A DNA stretch of 64,000 nt, from assembly GCA_964057225.1 (NCBI GenBank), contig OZ059898.1, positions 2,294,001-2,358,000 of the forward strand, in the 5' to 3' direction. Source of the stretch: Auanema rhodensis (lineage: Eukaryota; Nematoda; Chromadorea; Rhabditida; Rhabditidae). The first letter of the stretch is position 1, and each line of letters begins with the position of its first letter. The notes beneath the pieces are model-generated. The model searched no databases. It saw nothing but the letters and a program-made list of their open reading frames with translations, and was not told where the DNA came from. Both the position numbers and the translations under genes were made by a program. Below, in pieces: positions 1-11,000 of this stretch.

Positions 1-5
1 TGAAA

Positions 6-17
6 TTTTTCGAAAAA
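6..17. repeat. A/T palindrome centred on CG, once per monomer
   Basis: TTTTTCGAAAAA is a perfect 12-base palindrome in the reference monomer and contains a BstBI site. Where r5 changes from A to T, as in many monomers of regions C, D, F and I, the palindrome grows to 18 bases, r3-r20. Where r11 changes from C to T, as in M13, M15, M33-M35 and M37, the central CpG and the symmetry are lost. No function can be read from the sequence. Confidence 0.85.
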
Positions 18-44
18 ATTTTTGTCAAAATGTTTTTGGAAGCA

Positions 45-72
45 ATGTTGAGTGTACATGGAAACTCAACAT
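45..72. repeat. 9-bp inverted repeat with 10-base loop
   Basis: ATGTTGAGT at r45-r53 is the exact reverse complement of ACTCAACAT at r64-r72, with a 10-base spacer. The structure recurs in essentially all monomers. The changes I saw mostly fall in the loop: A56G in M118, M127 and M132; G61A in M49, M64, M72, M76, M104, M108 and others; T55A in M144. The one arm change I noticed is A69G in M60. This could reflect constraint on the arms or simply recent spread of variants. Confidence 0.8.
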
Positions 73-155
73 ACACTAATGCATCATTTTTCAAACGATC
101 ATAACTAATTTTTGTATTAAGCGTTTCTCAATGTAGTATAGTGCATTCGATGCGG

Positions 156-206
156 ATTTTTAAGCTGCGTCGATCTGTGTTATCAGATTTGCGCTAGCTT
201 AAAAAT
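156..206. repeat. 11-bp inverted repeat enclosing 29 bases
   Basis: ATTTTTAAGCT at r156-r166 pairs exactly with AGCTTAAAAAT at r196-r206, forming a potential stem with a 29-base loop that includes most of the NheI site. Several subfamilies break the r162-r200 pair: A162T in M47, M62, M70 and M82-M84; A162G in M93, M94, M96, M97 and M101; T200G in M68, M80, M149, M152 and M173. I saw no compensating change, which argues against a maintained RNA hairpin. Confidence 0.8.
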
Positions 207-214
207 GCACCGAG

Positions 215-245
215 ATATCAACTGATATAAGTTCACACTTATATC
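215..245. repeat. Two overlapping dyads, r215-r228 and r224-r245
   Basis: ATATCA-AC-TGATAT at r215-r228 is a 6-bp inverted repeat. Its right half overlaps a second, perfect 8-bp inverted repeat, GATATAAG at r224-r231 with CTTATATC at r238-r245, separated by six bases. T239A (b-type and ataccc-type monomers) breaks the second dyad. The double change GA to TT at r224-r225 damages both (M91, M94, M97, M101, M102, M143, M144). A protein-binding role is possible but unsupported. Confidence 0.75.
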
Positions 246-2457
246 CTCGATTTTCACCCTGAAGAATTAATTTTTTCGTTGAATAACATTGTCCATCGTC
301 TTTGCCTTGAAAAAAGGAATCTAAAAACATCTACTTTTTGCTAAATTATCTTGAAATTTTTCGAAAAAATTTTTGTCAAAATGTTTTTGGAAGCAATGTT
401 GAGTGTACATGGAAACTCAACATACACTAATGCATCATTTTTCAAACGATCATAACTAATTTTTGTATTAAGCGTTTCTCAATGTAGTATAGTGCATTCG
501 ATGCGGATTTTTAAGCTGCGTCGATCTGTGTTATCAGATTTGCGCTAGCTTAAAAATGCACCGAGATATCAACTGATATAAGTTCACACTTATATCCTCG
601 ATTTTCACCCTGAAGATTTAATTTTTTCGTTGAATAACATTGTCCATCGTCTTTGCCTTGAAAAATGGAATCTAAAAACATCTACTTTTTGCTAAATTAT
701 TTTGAAATTTTTCGAAAAAATTTTTGTCAAAATGTTTTTGGAAGCAATGTTGAGTGTACATGGAAACTCAACATACACTAATGCATCATTTTTCAAACGA
801 TCATAACTAAATTTTGTATTAAGCGTTTCTCAATGTAGTATAGTGCATTCGATGCGGATTTTTAAGCTGCGTCGATCTGTGTTATCAGATTTGCGCTAGC
901 TTAAAAATGCACCGAGATATCAACTGATATAAGTTCACACTTATATCCTCGATTTTCACCCTGAAGAATTAATTTTTTTGTTGAATAACATTGTCCATCG
1001 CCTTTGCCTTGAAAAAAGGAATCTAAAAACATCTACTTTTTGCTAAATTATTTTGAAATTTTTCGAAAAAATTTTTGTCAAAATGTTTTTGGAAGCAATG
1101 TTGAGTGTACATGGAAACTCAACATACACTAATGCATCATTTTTCAAACGATCATAACTAATTTTTGTATTAAGCGTTTCTCAATGTAGTATAGTGCATT
1201 CGATGCGGATTTTTAAGCTGCGTCGATCTGTGTTATCAGATTTGCGCTAGCTTAAAAATGCACCGAGATATCAACTGATATAAGTTCACACTTATATCCT
1301 CGATTTTCACCCTGAAGAATTAATTTTTTCGTTGAATAACATTGTCCATCGTCTTTGCCTTGAAAAAAGGAATCTAAAAACATCTACTTTTTGCTAAATT
1401 ATTTTGAAATTTTTCGAAAAAATTTTTGTCAAAATGTTTTTGGAAGCAATGTTGAGTGTACATGGAAACTCAACATACACTAATGCATCATTTTTCAAAC
1501 GATCATAACTAATTTTTGTATTAAGCGTTTCTCAATGTAGTATAGTGCATTCGATGCGGATTTTTAAGCTGCGTCGATCTGTGTTATCAGATTTGCGCTA
1601 GCTTAAAAATGCACCGAGATATCAACTGATATAAGTTCACACTTATATCCTCGATTTTGACCCTGAAGAATTAATTTTTTCGTTGAATAACATTGTCCAT
1701 CGTCTTTGCCTTGAAAAAAGGAATCTAAAAACATCTACTTTTTGCTAAATTATTTTGAAATTTTTCGAAAAAATTTTTGTCAAAATGTTTTTGGAAGCAA
1801 TGTTGAGTGTACATGGAAACTCAACATACACTAATGCATCATTTTTCAAACGATCATAACTAATTTTTGTATTAAGCGTTTCTCAATGTAGTATAGTGCA
1901 TTCGATGCGGATTTTTAAGCTGCGTCGATCTGTGTTATCAGATTTGCGCTAGCTTAAAAATGCACCGAGATATCAACTGATATATGTTCACACTTATATC
2001 CTCGATTTTGACCCTGAAGAATTAATTTTTTCGTTGAATAACATTGTCTATCGTCTTTGCCTTGAAAAAAGGAATCTAAAAACATCTACTTTTTGCTAAA
2101 TTATTTTGAAATTTTTCGAAAAAATTTTTGTCAAAATGTTTTTGGAAGCAATGTTGAGTGTACATGGAAACTCAACATACACTAATGCATCATTTTTCAA
2201 ACGATCATAACTAATTTTTGTATTAAGCGTTTCTCAATGTAGTATAGTGCATTCGATGCGGATTTTTAAGCTGCGTCGATCTGTGTTATCAGATTTGCGC
2301 TAGCTTAAAAATGCACCGAGATATCAACTGATATAAGTTCACACTTATATCCTCGATTTTGACCCTGAAGAATTAATTTTTTCGTTGAATAACATTGTCT
2401 ATCGTCTTTGCCTTGAAAAATGGAATCTAAAAACATCTACTTTTTGCTAAATTATTT

Positions 2458-5400
2458 TGAAATTTTTCGAAAAAATTTTTGTCAAAATGTTTTTGGAAGC
2501 AATGTTGAGTGTACATGGAAACTCAACATACACTAATGCATCATTTTTCAAACGATCATAACTAATTTTTGTATTAAGCGTTTCTCAATGTAGTATAGTG
2601 CATTCGATGCGGATTTTTAAGCTGCGTCGATCTGTGTTATCAGATTTGCGCTAGCTTAAAAATGCACCGAGATATCAACTGATATAAGTTCACACTTATA
2701 TCCTCGATTTTCACCCTGAAGAATTAATTTTTTCGTTGAATAACATTGTCCATCGTCTTTGCCGTGAAAAAAGGAATCTAAAAACATCTACTTTTTGCTA
2801 AATTATTTTGAAATTTTTCGAAAAAATTTTTGTCAAAATGTTTTTGGAAGCAATGTTGAGTGTACATGGAAACTCAACATACACTAATGCATCATTTTTC
2901 AAACGATCATAACTAATTTTTGTATTAAGCGTTTCTCAATGTAGTATAGTGCATTCGATGCGGATTTTTAAGCTGCGTCGATCTGTGTTATCAGATTTGC
3001 GCTAGCTTAAAAATGCACCGAGATATCAACTGATATAAGTTCACACTTATATCCTCGATTTTGACCCTGAAGAATTAATTTTTTCGTTGAATAACATTGT
3101 CCATCGTCTTTGCCTTGAAAAAAGGAATCTAAAAACATCTACTTTTTGCTAAATTATTTTGAAATTTTTCGAAAAAATTTTTGTCAAAATGTTTTTGGAA
3201 GCAATGTTGAGTGTACATGGAAACTCAACATACACTAATGCATCATTTTTCAAACGATCATAACTAAATTTTGTATTAAGCGTTTCTCAATGTAGTATAG
3301 TGCATTCGATGCGGATTTTTAAGCTGCGTCGATCTGTGTTATCAGATTTGCGCTAGCTTAAAAATGCACCGAGATATCAACTGATATAAGTTCACACTTA
3401 TATCCTCGATTTTGACCCTGAAGAATTAATTTTTTCGTTGAATAACATTGTCCATCGTCTTTGCCTTGAAAAAAGGAATCTAAAAACATCTACTTTTTGC
3501 TAAATTATTTTGAAATTTTTCGAAAAAATTTTTGTCAAAATGTTTTTGGAAGCAATGTTGAGTGTACATGGAAACTCAACATACACTAATGCATCATTTT
3601 TCAAACGATCATAACTAATTTTTGTATTAAGCGTTTCTCAATGTAGTATAGTGCATTCGATGCGGATTTTTAAGCTGCGTCGATCTGTGTTATCAGATTT
3701 GCGCTAGCTTAAAAATGCACCGAGATATCAACTGATATAAGTTCACACTTATATCCTCGATTTTGACCCTGAAGAATTAATTTTTTCGTTGAATAACATT
3801 GTCCATCGTCTTTGCCTTGAAAAAAGGAATCTAAAAACATCTACTTTTTGCTAAATTATTTTGAAATTTTTCGAAAAAATTTTTGTCAAAATGTTTTTGG
3901 AAGCAATGTTGAGTGTACATGGAAACTCAACATACACTAATGCATCATTTTTCAAACGATCATAACTAATTTTTGTATTAAGCGTTTCTCAATGTAGTAT
4001 AGTGCATTCGATGCGGATTTTTAAGCTGCGTCGATCTGTGTTATCAGATTTGCGCTAGCTTAAAAATGCACCGAGATATCAACTGATATAAGTTCACACT
4101 TATATCCTCGATTTTCACCCTGAAGAATTAATTTTTTTGTTGAATAACATTGTCCATCGTCTTTGCCTTGAAAAAAGGAATCTAAAAACATCTACTTTTT
4201 GCTAAATTATTTTGAAATTTTTTGAAAAAATTTTTGTCAAAATGTTTTTGGAAGCAATGTTGAGTGTACATGGAAACTCAACATACACTAATGCATCATT
4301 TTTCAAACGATCATAACTAATTTTTGTATTAAGCGTTTCTCAATGTAGCATAGTGCATTCGATGCAGATTTTTAAGCTGCGTCGATCTGTGTTATCAGAT
4401 TTGCGCTAGCTTAAAAATGCACCGAGATATCAACTGATATAAGTTCACACTTATATCCTCGATTTTCACCCTGAAGAATTAATTTTTTTGTTGAATAACA
4501 TTGTCCATCGTCTTTGCCTTGAAAAAAGGAATCTAAAAACATCTACTTTTTGCTAAATTATTCTGAAATTTTTCGAAAAAATTTTTGTCAAAATGTTTTT
4601 GGAAGCAATGTTGAGTGTACATGGAAACTCAACATACACTAATGCATCATTTTTCAAACGATCATAACTAATTTTTGTATTAAGCGTTTCTCAATGTAGT
4701 ATAGTGCATTCGATGCGGATTTTTAAGCTGCGTCGATCTGTGTTATCAGATTTGCGCTAGCTTAAAAATGCACCGAGATATCAACTGATATAAGTTCACA
4801 CTTATATCCTCGATTTTCACCCTGAAGAATTAATTTTTTTGTTGAATAACATTGTCCATCGTCTTTGCCTTGAAAAAAGGAATCTAAAAACATCTACTTT
4901 TTGCTAAATTATTTTGAAATTTTTTGAAAAAATTTTTGTCAAAATGTTTTTGGAAGCAATGTTGAGTGTACATGGAAACTCAACATACACTAATGCATCA
5001 TTTTTCAAACGATCATAACTAATTTTTGTATTAAGCGTTTCTCAATGTAGCATAGTGCATTCGATGCAGATTTTTAAGCTGCGTCGATCTGTGTTATCAG
5101 ATTTGCGCTAGCTTAAAAATGCACCGAGATATCAACTGATATAAGTTCACACTTATATCCTCGATTTTCACCCTGAAGAATTAATTTTTTTGTTGAATAA
5201 CATTGTCCATCGTCTTTGCCTTGAAAAATAGAATCTAAAAACATCTACTTTTTGCTAAATTATTCTGAAATTTTTCGAAAAAATTTTTGTCAAAATGTTT
5301 TTGGAAGCAATGTTGAGTGTACATGGAAACTCAACATACACTAATGCATCATTTTTCAAACGATCATAACTAATTTTTGTATTAAGCGTTTCTCAATGTA

Positions 5401-7371
5401 GTATAGTGCATTCGATGCGGATTTTTAAGCTGCGTCGATCTGTGTTATCAGATTTGCGCTAGCTTAAAAATGCACCGAGATATCAACTGATATAAGTTCA
5501 CACTTATATCCTCGATTTTCACCCTGAAGAATTAATTTTTTTGTTGAATAACATTGTCCATCGTCTTTGCCTTGAAAAAAGGAATCTAAAAACATCTACT
5601 TTTTGCTAAATTATTTTGAAATTTTTCGAAAAAATTTTTGTCAAAATGTTTTTGGAAGCAATGTTGAGTGTACATGGAAACTCAACATACACTAATGCAT
5701 CATTTTTCAAACGATCATAACTAATTTTTGTATTAAGCGTTTCTCAATGTAGTATAGTGCATTCGATGCGGATTTTTAAGCTGCGTCGATCTGTGTTATC
5801 AGATTTGCGCTAGCTTAAAAATGCACCGAGATATCAACTGATATAAGTTCACACTTATATCCTCGATTTTGACCCTGAAGAATTAATTTTTTCGTTGAAT
5901 AACATTGTCCATCGTCTTTGCCTTGAAAAAAGGAATCTAAAAACATCTACTTTTTGCTAAATTATTTTGAAATTTTTCGAAAAAATTTTTGTCAAAATGT
6001 TTTTGGAAGCAATGTTGAGTGTACATGGAAACTCAACATACACTAATGCATCATTTTTCAAACGATCATAACTAATTTTTGTATTAAGCGTTTCTCAATG
6101 TAGTATAGTGCATTCGATGCGGATTTTTAAGCTGCGTCGATCTGTGTTATCAGATTTGTGCTAGCTTAAAAATGCACCGAGATATCAACTGATATAAGTT
6201 CACACTTATATCCTCGATTTTGACCCTGAAGAATTAATTTTTTCGTTGAATAACATTGTCCATCGTCTTTGCCTTGAAAAAAGGAATCTAAAAACATCTA
6301 CTTTTTGCTAAATTATTTTGAAATTTTTCGAAAAAATTTTTGTCAAAATGTTTTTGGAAGCAATGTTGAGTGTACATGGAAACTCAACATACACTAATGC
6401 ATCATTTTTCAAACGATCATAACTAATTTTTGTATTAAGCGTTTCTCAATGTAGTATAGTGCATTCGATGCGGATTTTTAAGCTGCGTCGATCTGTGTTA
6501 TCAGATTTGTGCTAGCTTAAAAATGCACCGAGATATCAACTGATATAAGTTCACACTTATATCCTCGATTTTGACCCTGAAGAATTAATTTTTTCGTTGA
6601 ATAACATTGTCCATCGTCTTTGCCTTGAAAAAAGGAATCTAAAAACATCTACTTTTTGCTAAATTATTTTGAAATTTTTCGAAAAAATTTTTGTCAAAAT
6701 GTTTTTGGAAGCAATGTTGAGTGTACATGGAAACTCAACATACACTAATGCATCATTTTTCAAACGATCATAACTAATTTTTGTATTAAGCGTTTCTCAA
6801 TGTAGTATAGTGCATTCGATGCGGATTTTTAAGCTGCGTCGATCTGTGTTATCAGATTTGCGCTAGCTTAAAAATGCACCGAGATATCAACTGATATAAG
6901 TTCACACTTATATCCTCGATTTTGACCCTGAAGAATTAATTTTTTCGTTGAATAACATTGTCCATCGTCTTTGCCTTGAAAAAAGGAATCTAAAAACATC
7001 TACTTTTTGCTAAATTATTTTGAAATTTTTCGAAAAAATTTTTGTCAAAATGTTTTTGGAAGCAATGTTGAGTGTACATGGAAACTCAACATACACTAAT
7101 GCATCATTTTTCAAACGATCATAACTAATTTTTGTATTAAGCGTTTCTCAATGTAGTATAGTGCATTCGATGCGGATTTTTAAGCTGCGTCGATCTGTGT
7201 TATCAGATTTGCGCTAGCTTAAAAATGCACCGAGATATCAACTGATATAAGTTCACACTTATATCCTCGATTTTGACCCTGAAGAATTAATTTTTTCGTT
7301 GAATAACATTGTCCATCGTCTTTGCCTTGAAAAAAGGAATCTAAAAACATCTACTTTTTTCTAAATTATCT
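2458..7371. repeat. Left copy of a segmental duplication, M8-M21
   Basis: Rare marks occur here in the same order as in 8074-14742: GCCGTG in M8 (G at 2764), an extra A at r109 plus C255G in M10, the C11T/catagt/gcaga monomers M13 and M15, C192T in M18 and M19, and tttttctaaatt in M21. The ordered sharing of private variants supports duplication, not recurrent mutation. The two copies differ by whole monomers. Confidence 0.75.
4213..5616. repeat. Dimeric higher-order repeat M13-M16 (2 x 702 bp)
   Basis: M13 and M15 share C11T, catagt (T139C), gcaga (G154A), C277T and a final C at r351. M14 and M16 lack the first three changes. The alternation gives a 702-bp dimer repeated twice. M15 has a private change (aaaatagaa). 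The same four-monomer set recurs as M35-M38. Confidence 0.8.
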
Positions 7372-8073
7372 TGAAATTTTTCGAAAAAATTTTTGTCAAA
7401 ATGTTTTTGGAAGCAATGTTGAGTGTACATGGAAACTCAACATACACTAATGCATCATTTTTCAAACGATCATAACTAATTTTTGTATTAAGCGTTTCTC
7501 AATGTAGTATAGTGCATTCGATGCGGATTTTTAAGCTGCGTCGATCTGTGTTATCAGATTTGCGCTAGCTTAAAAATGCACCGAGATATCAACTGATATA
7601 AGTTCACACTTATATCCTCGATTTTGACCCTGAAGAATTAATTTTTTCGTTGAATAACATTGTCCATCGTCTTTGCCTTGAAAAAAGGAATCTAAAAACA
7701 TCTACTTTTTGCTAAATTATTTTGAAATTTTTCGAAAAAATTTTTGTCAAAATGTTTTTGGAAGCAATGTTGAGTGTACATGGAAACTCAACATACACTA
7801 ATGCATCATTTTTCAAACGATCATAACTAATTTTTGTATTAAGCGTTTCTCAATGTAGTATAGTGCATTCGATGCGGATTTTTAAGCTGCGTCGATCTGT
7901 GTTATCAGATTTGCGCTAGCTTAAAAATGCACCGAGATATCAACTGATATAAGTTCACACTTATATCCTCGATTTTCACCCTGAAGAATTAATTTTTTCG
8001 TTGAATAACATTGTCCATCGTCTTTGCCTTGAAAAAAGGAATCTAAAAACATCTACTTTTTGCTAAATTATTT

Positions 8074-11000
8074 TGAAATTTTTCGAAAAAATTTTTGTCA
8101 AAATGTTTTTGGAAGCAATGTTGAGTGTACATGGAAACTCAACATACACTAATGCATCATTTTTCAAACGATCATAACTAATTTTTGTATTAAGCGTTTC
8201 TCAATGTAGTATAGTGCATTCGATGCGGATTTTTAAGCTGCGTCGATCTGTGTTATCAGATTTGCGCTAGCTTAAAAATGCACCGAGATATCAACTGATA
8301 TAAGTTCACACTTATATCCTCGATTTTCACCCTGAAGAATTAATTTTTTCGTTGAATAACATTGTCCATCGTCTTTGCCGTGAAAAAAGGAATCTAAAAA
8401 CATCTACTTTTTGCTAAATTATTTTGAAATTTTTCGAAAAAATTTTTGTCAAAATGTTTTTGGAAGCAATGTTGAGTGTACATGGAAACTCAACATACAC
8501 TAATGCATCATTTTTCAAACGATCATAACTAATTTTTGTATTAAGCGTTTCTCAATGTAGTATAGTGCATTCGATGCGGATTTTTAAGCTGCGTCGATCT
8601 GTGTTATCAGATTTGCGCTAGCTTAAAAATGCACCGAGATATCAACTGATATAAGTTCACACTTATATCCTCGATTTTGACCCTGAAGAATTAATTTTTT
8701 CGTTGAATAACATTGTCCATCGTCTTTGCCTTGAAAAAAGGAATCTAAAAACATCTACTTTTTGCTAAATTATTTTGAAATTTTTCGAAAAAATTTTTGT
8801 CAAAATGTTTTTGGAAGCAATGTTGAGTGTACATGGAAACTCAACATACACTAATGCATCATTTTTCAAACGATCATAACTAATTTTTGTATTAAGCGTT
8901 TCTCAATGTAGTATAGTGCATTCGATGCGGATTTTTAAGCTGCGTCGATCTGTGTTATCAGATTTGCGCTAGCTTAAAAATGCACCGAGATATCAACTGA
9001 TATAAGTTCACACTTATATCCTCGATTTTGACCCTGAAGAATTAGTTTTTTCGTTGAATAACATTGTCCATCGTCTTTGCCTTGAAAAAAGGAATCTAAA
9101 AACATCTACTTTTTGCTAAATTATTTTGAAATTTTTCGAAAAAATTTTTGTCAAAATGTTTTTGGAAGCAATGTTGAGTGTACATGGAAACTCAACATAC
9201 ACTAATGCATCATTTTTCAAACGATCATAACTAAATTTTGTATTAAGCGTTTCTCAATGTAGTATAGTGCATTCGATGCGGATTTTTAAGCTGCGTCGAT
9301 CTGTGTTATCAGATTTGCGCTAGCTTAAAAATGCACCGAGATATCAACTGATATAAGTTCACACTTATATCCTCGATTTTGACCCTGAAGAATTAATTTT
9401 TTCGTTGAATAACATTGTCCATCGTCTTTGCCTTGAAAAAAGGAATCTAAAAACATCTACTTTTTGCTAAATTATTTTGAAATTTTTCGAAAAAATTTTT
9501 GTCAAAATGTTTTTGGAAGCAATGTTGAGTGTACATGGAAACTCAACATACACTAATGCATCATTTTTCAAACGATCATAACTAATTTTTGTATTAAGCG
9601 TTTCTCAATGTAGTATAGTGCATTCGATGCGGATTTTTAAGCTGCGTCGATCTGTGTTATCAGATTTGCGCTAGCTTAAAAATGCACCGAGATATCAACT
9701 GATATAAGTTCACACTTATATCCTCGATTTTGACCCTGAAGAATTAATTTTTTCGTTGAATAACATTGTCCATCGTCTTTGCCTTGAAAAAAGGAATCTA
9801 AAAACATCTACTTTTTGCTAAATTATTTTGAAATTTTTCGAAAAAATTTTTGTCAAAATGTTTTTGGAAGCAATGTTGAGTGTACATGGAAACTCAACAT
9901 ACACTAATGCATCATTTTTCAAACGATCATAACTAATTTTTGTATTAAGCGTTTCTCAATGTAGTATAGTGCATTCGATGCGGATTTTTAAGCTGCGTCG
10001 ATCTGTGTTATCAGATTTGCGCTAGCTTAAAAATGCACCGAGATATCAACTGATATAAGTTCACACTTATATCCTCGATTTTCACCCTGAAGAATTAATT
10101 TTTTCGTTGAATAACATTGTCCATCGTCTTTGCCTTGAAAAAAGGAATCTAAAAACATCTACTTTTTGCTAAATTATTTTGAAATTTTTCGAAAAAATTT
10201 TTGTCAAAATGTTTTTGGAAGCAATGTTGAGTGTACATGGAAACTCAACATACACTAATGCATCATTTTTCAAACGATCATAACTAATTTTTGTATTAAG
10301 CGTTTCTCAATGTAGTATAGTGCATTCGATGCGGATTTTTAAGCTGCGTCGATCTGTGTTATCAGATTTGCGCTAGCTTAAAAATGCACCGAGATATCAA
10401 CTGATATAAGTTCACACTTATATCCTCGATTTTGACCCTGAAGAATTAATTTTTTCGTTGAATAACATTGTCCATCGTCTTTGCCTTGAAAAAAGGAATC
10501 TAAAAACATCTACTTTTTGCTAAATTATTTTGAAATTTTTCGAAAAAATTTTTGTCAAAATGTTTTTGGAAGCAATGTTGAGTGTACATGGAAACTCAAC
10601 ATACACTAATGCATCATTTTTCAAACGATCATAACTAATTTTTGTATTAAGCGTTTCTCAATGTAGTATAGTGCATTCGATGCGGATTTTTAAGCTGCGT
10701 CGATCTGTGTTATCAGATTTGCGCTAGCTTAAAAATGCACCGAGATATCAACTGATATAAGTTCACACTTATATCCTCGATTTTCACCCTGAAGAATTAA
10801 TTTTTTCGTTGAATAACATTGTCCATCGTCTTTGCCTTGAAAAAAGGAATCTAAAAACATCTACTTTTTGCTAAATTATTTTGAAATTTTTCGAAAAAAT
10901 TTTTGTCAAAATGTTTTTGGAAGCAATGTTGAGTGTACATGGAAACTCAACATACACTAATGCATCATTTTTCAAACGATCATAACTAATTTTTGTATTA

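Larger units (their letters stand above)
1..351. repeat. Reference monomer (M1) of the 351-bp satellite
   Basis: This copy defines the register used here. A hand count gives 58 C and 53 G in 351 bases (about 32% G+C) and 12 CpG dinucleotides against about 9 expected. Landmarks are an A/T-tract-rich left end (r1-r37), an NsiI site at r79, an NheI site at r193, an EcoRV site at r214 and several dyads listed separately. Because 351 is 117 x 3, each reading frame keeps its phase from copy to copy. The phase chosen for r1 is arbitrary. Bases r5, r11, r16, r100, r118-r127, r162, r208, r239-r247, r255, r267, r315-r317, r339 and r343 carry most of the diagnostic substitutions. Confidence 0.95.

Noticed and set aside
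269-290. Possible CENP-B box in ttttttcgttgaataacatt
   Set aside because: The TTCG and the following A at the right spacing match the left half of the mammalian box, but the CGGG half is missing. C277T destroys even this partial match in several monomers of region A.
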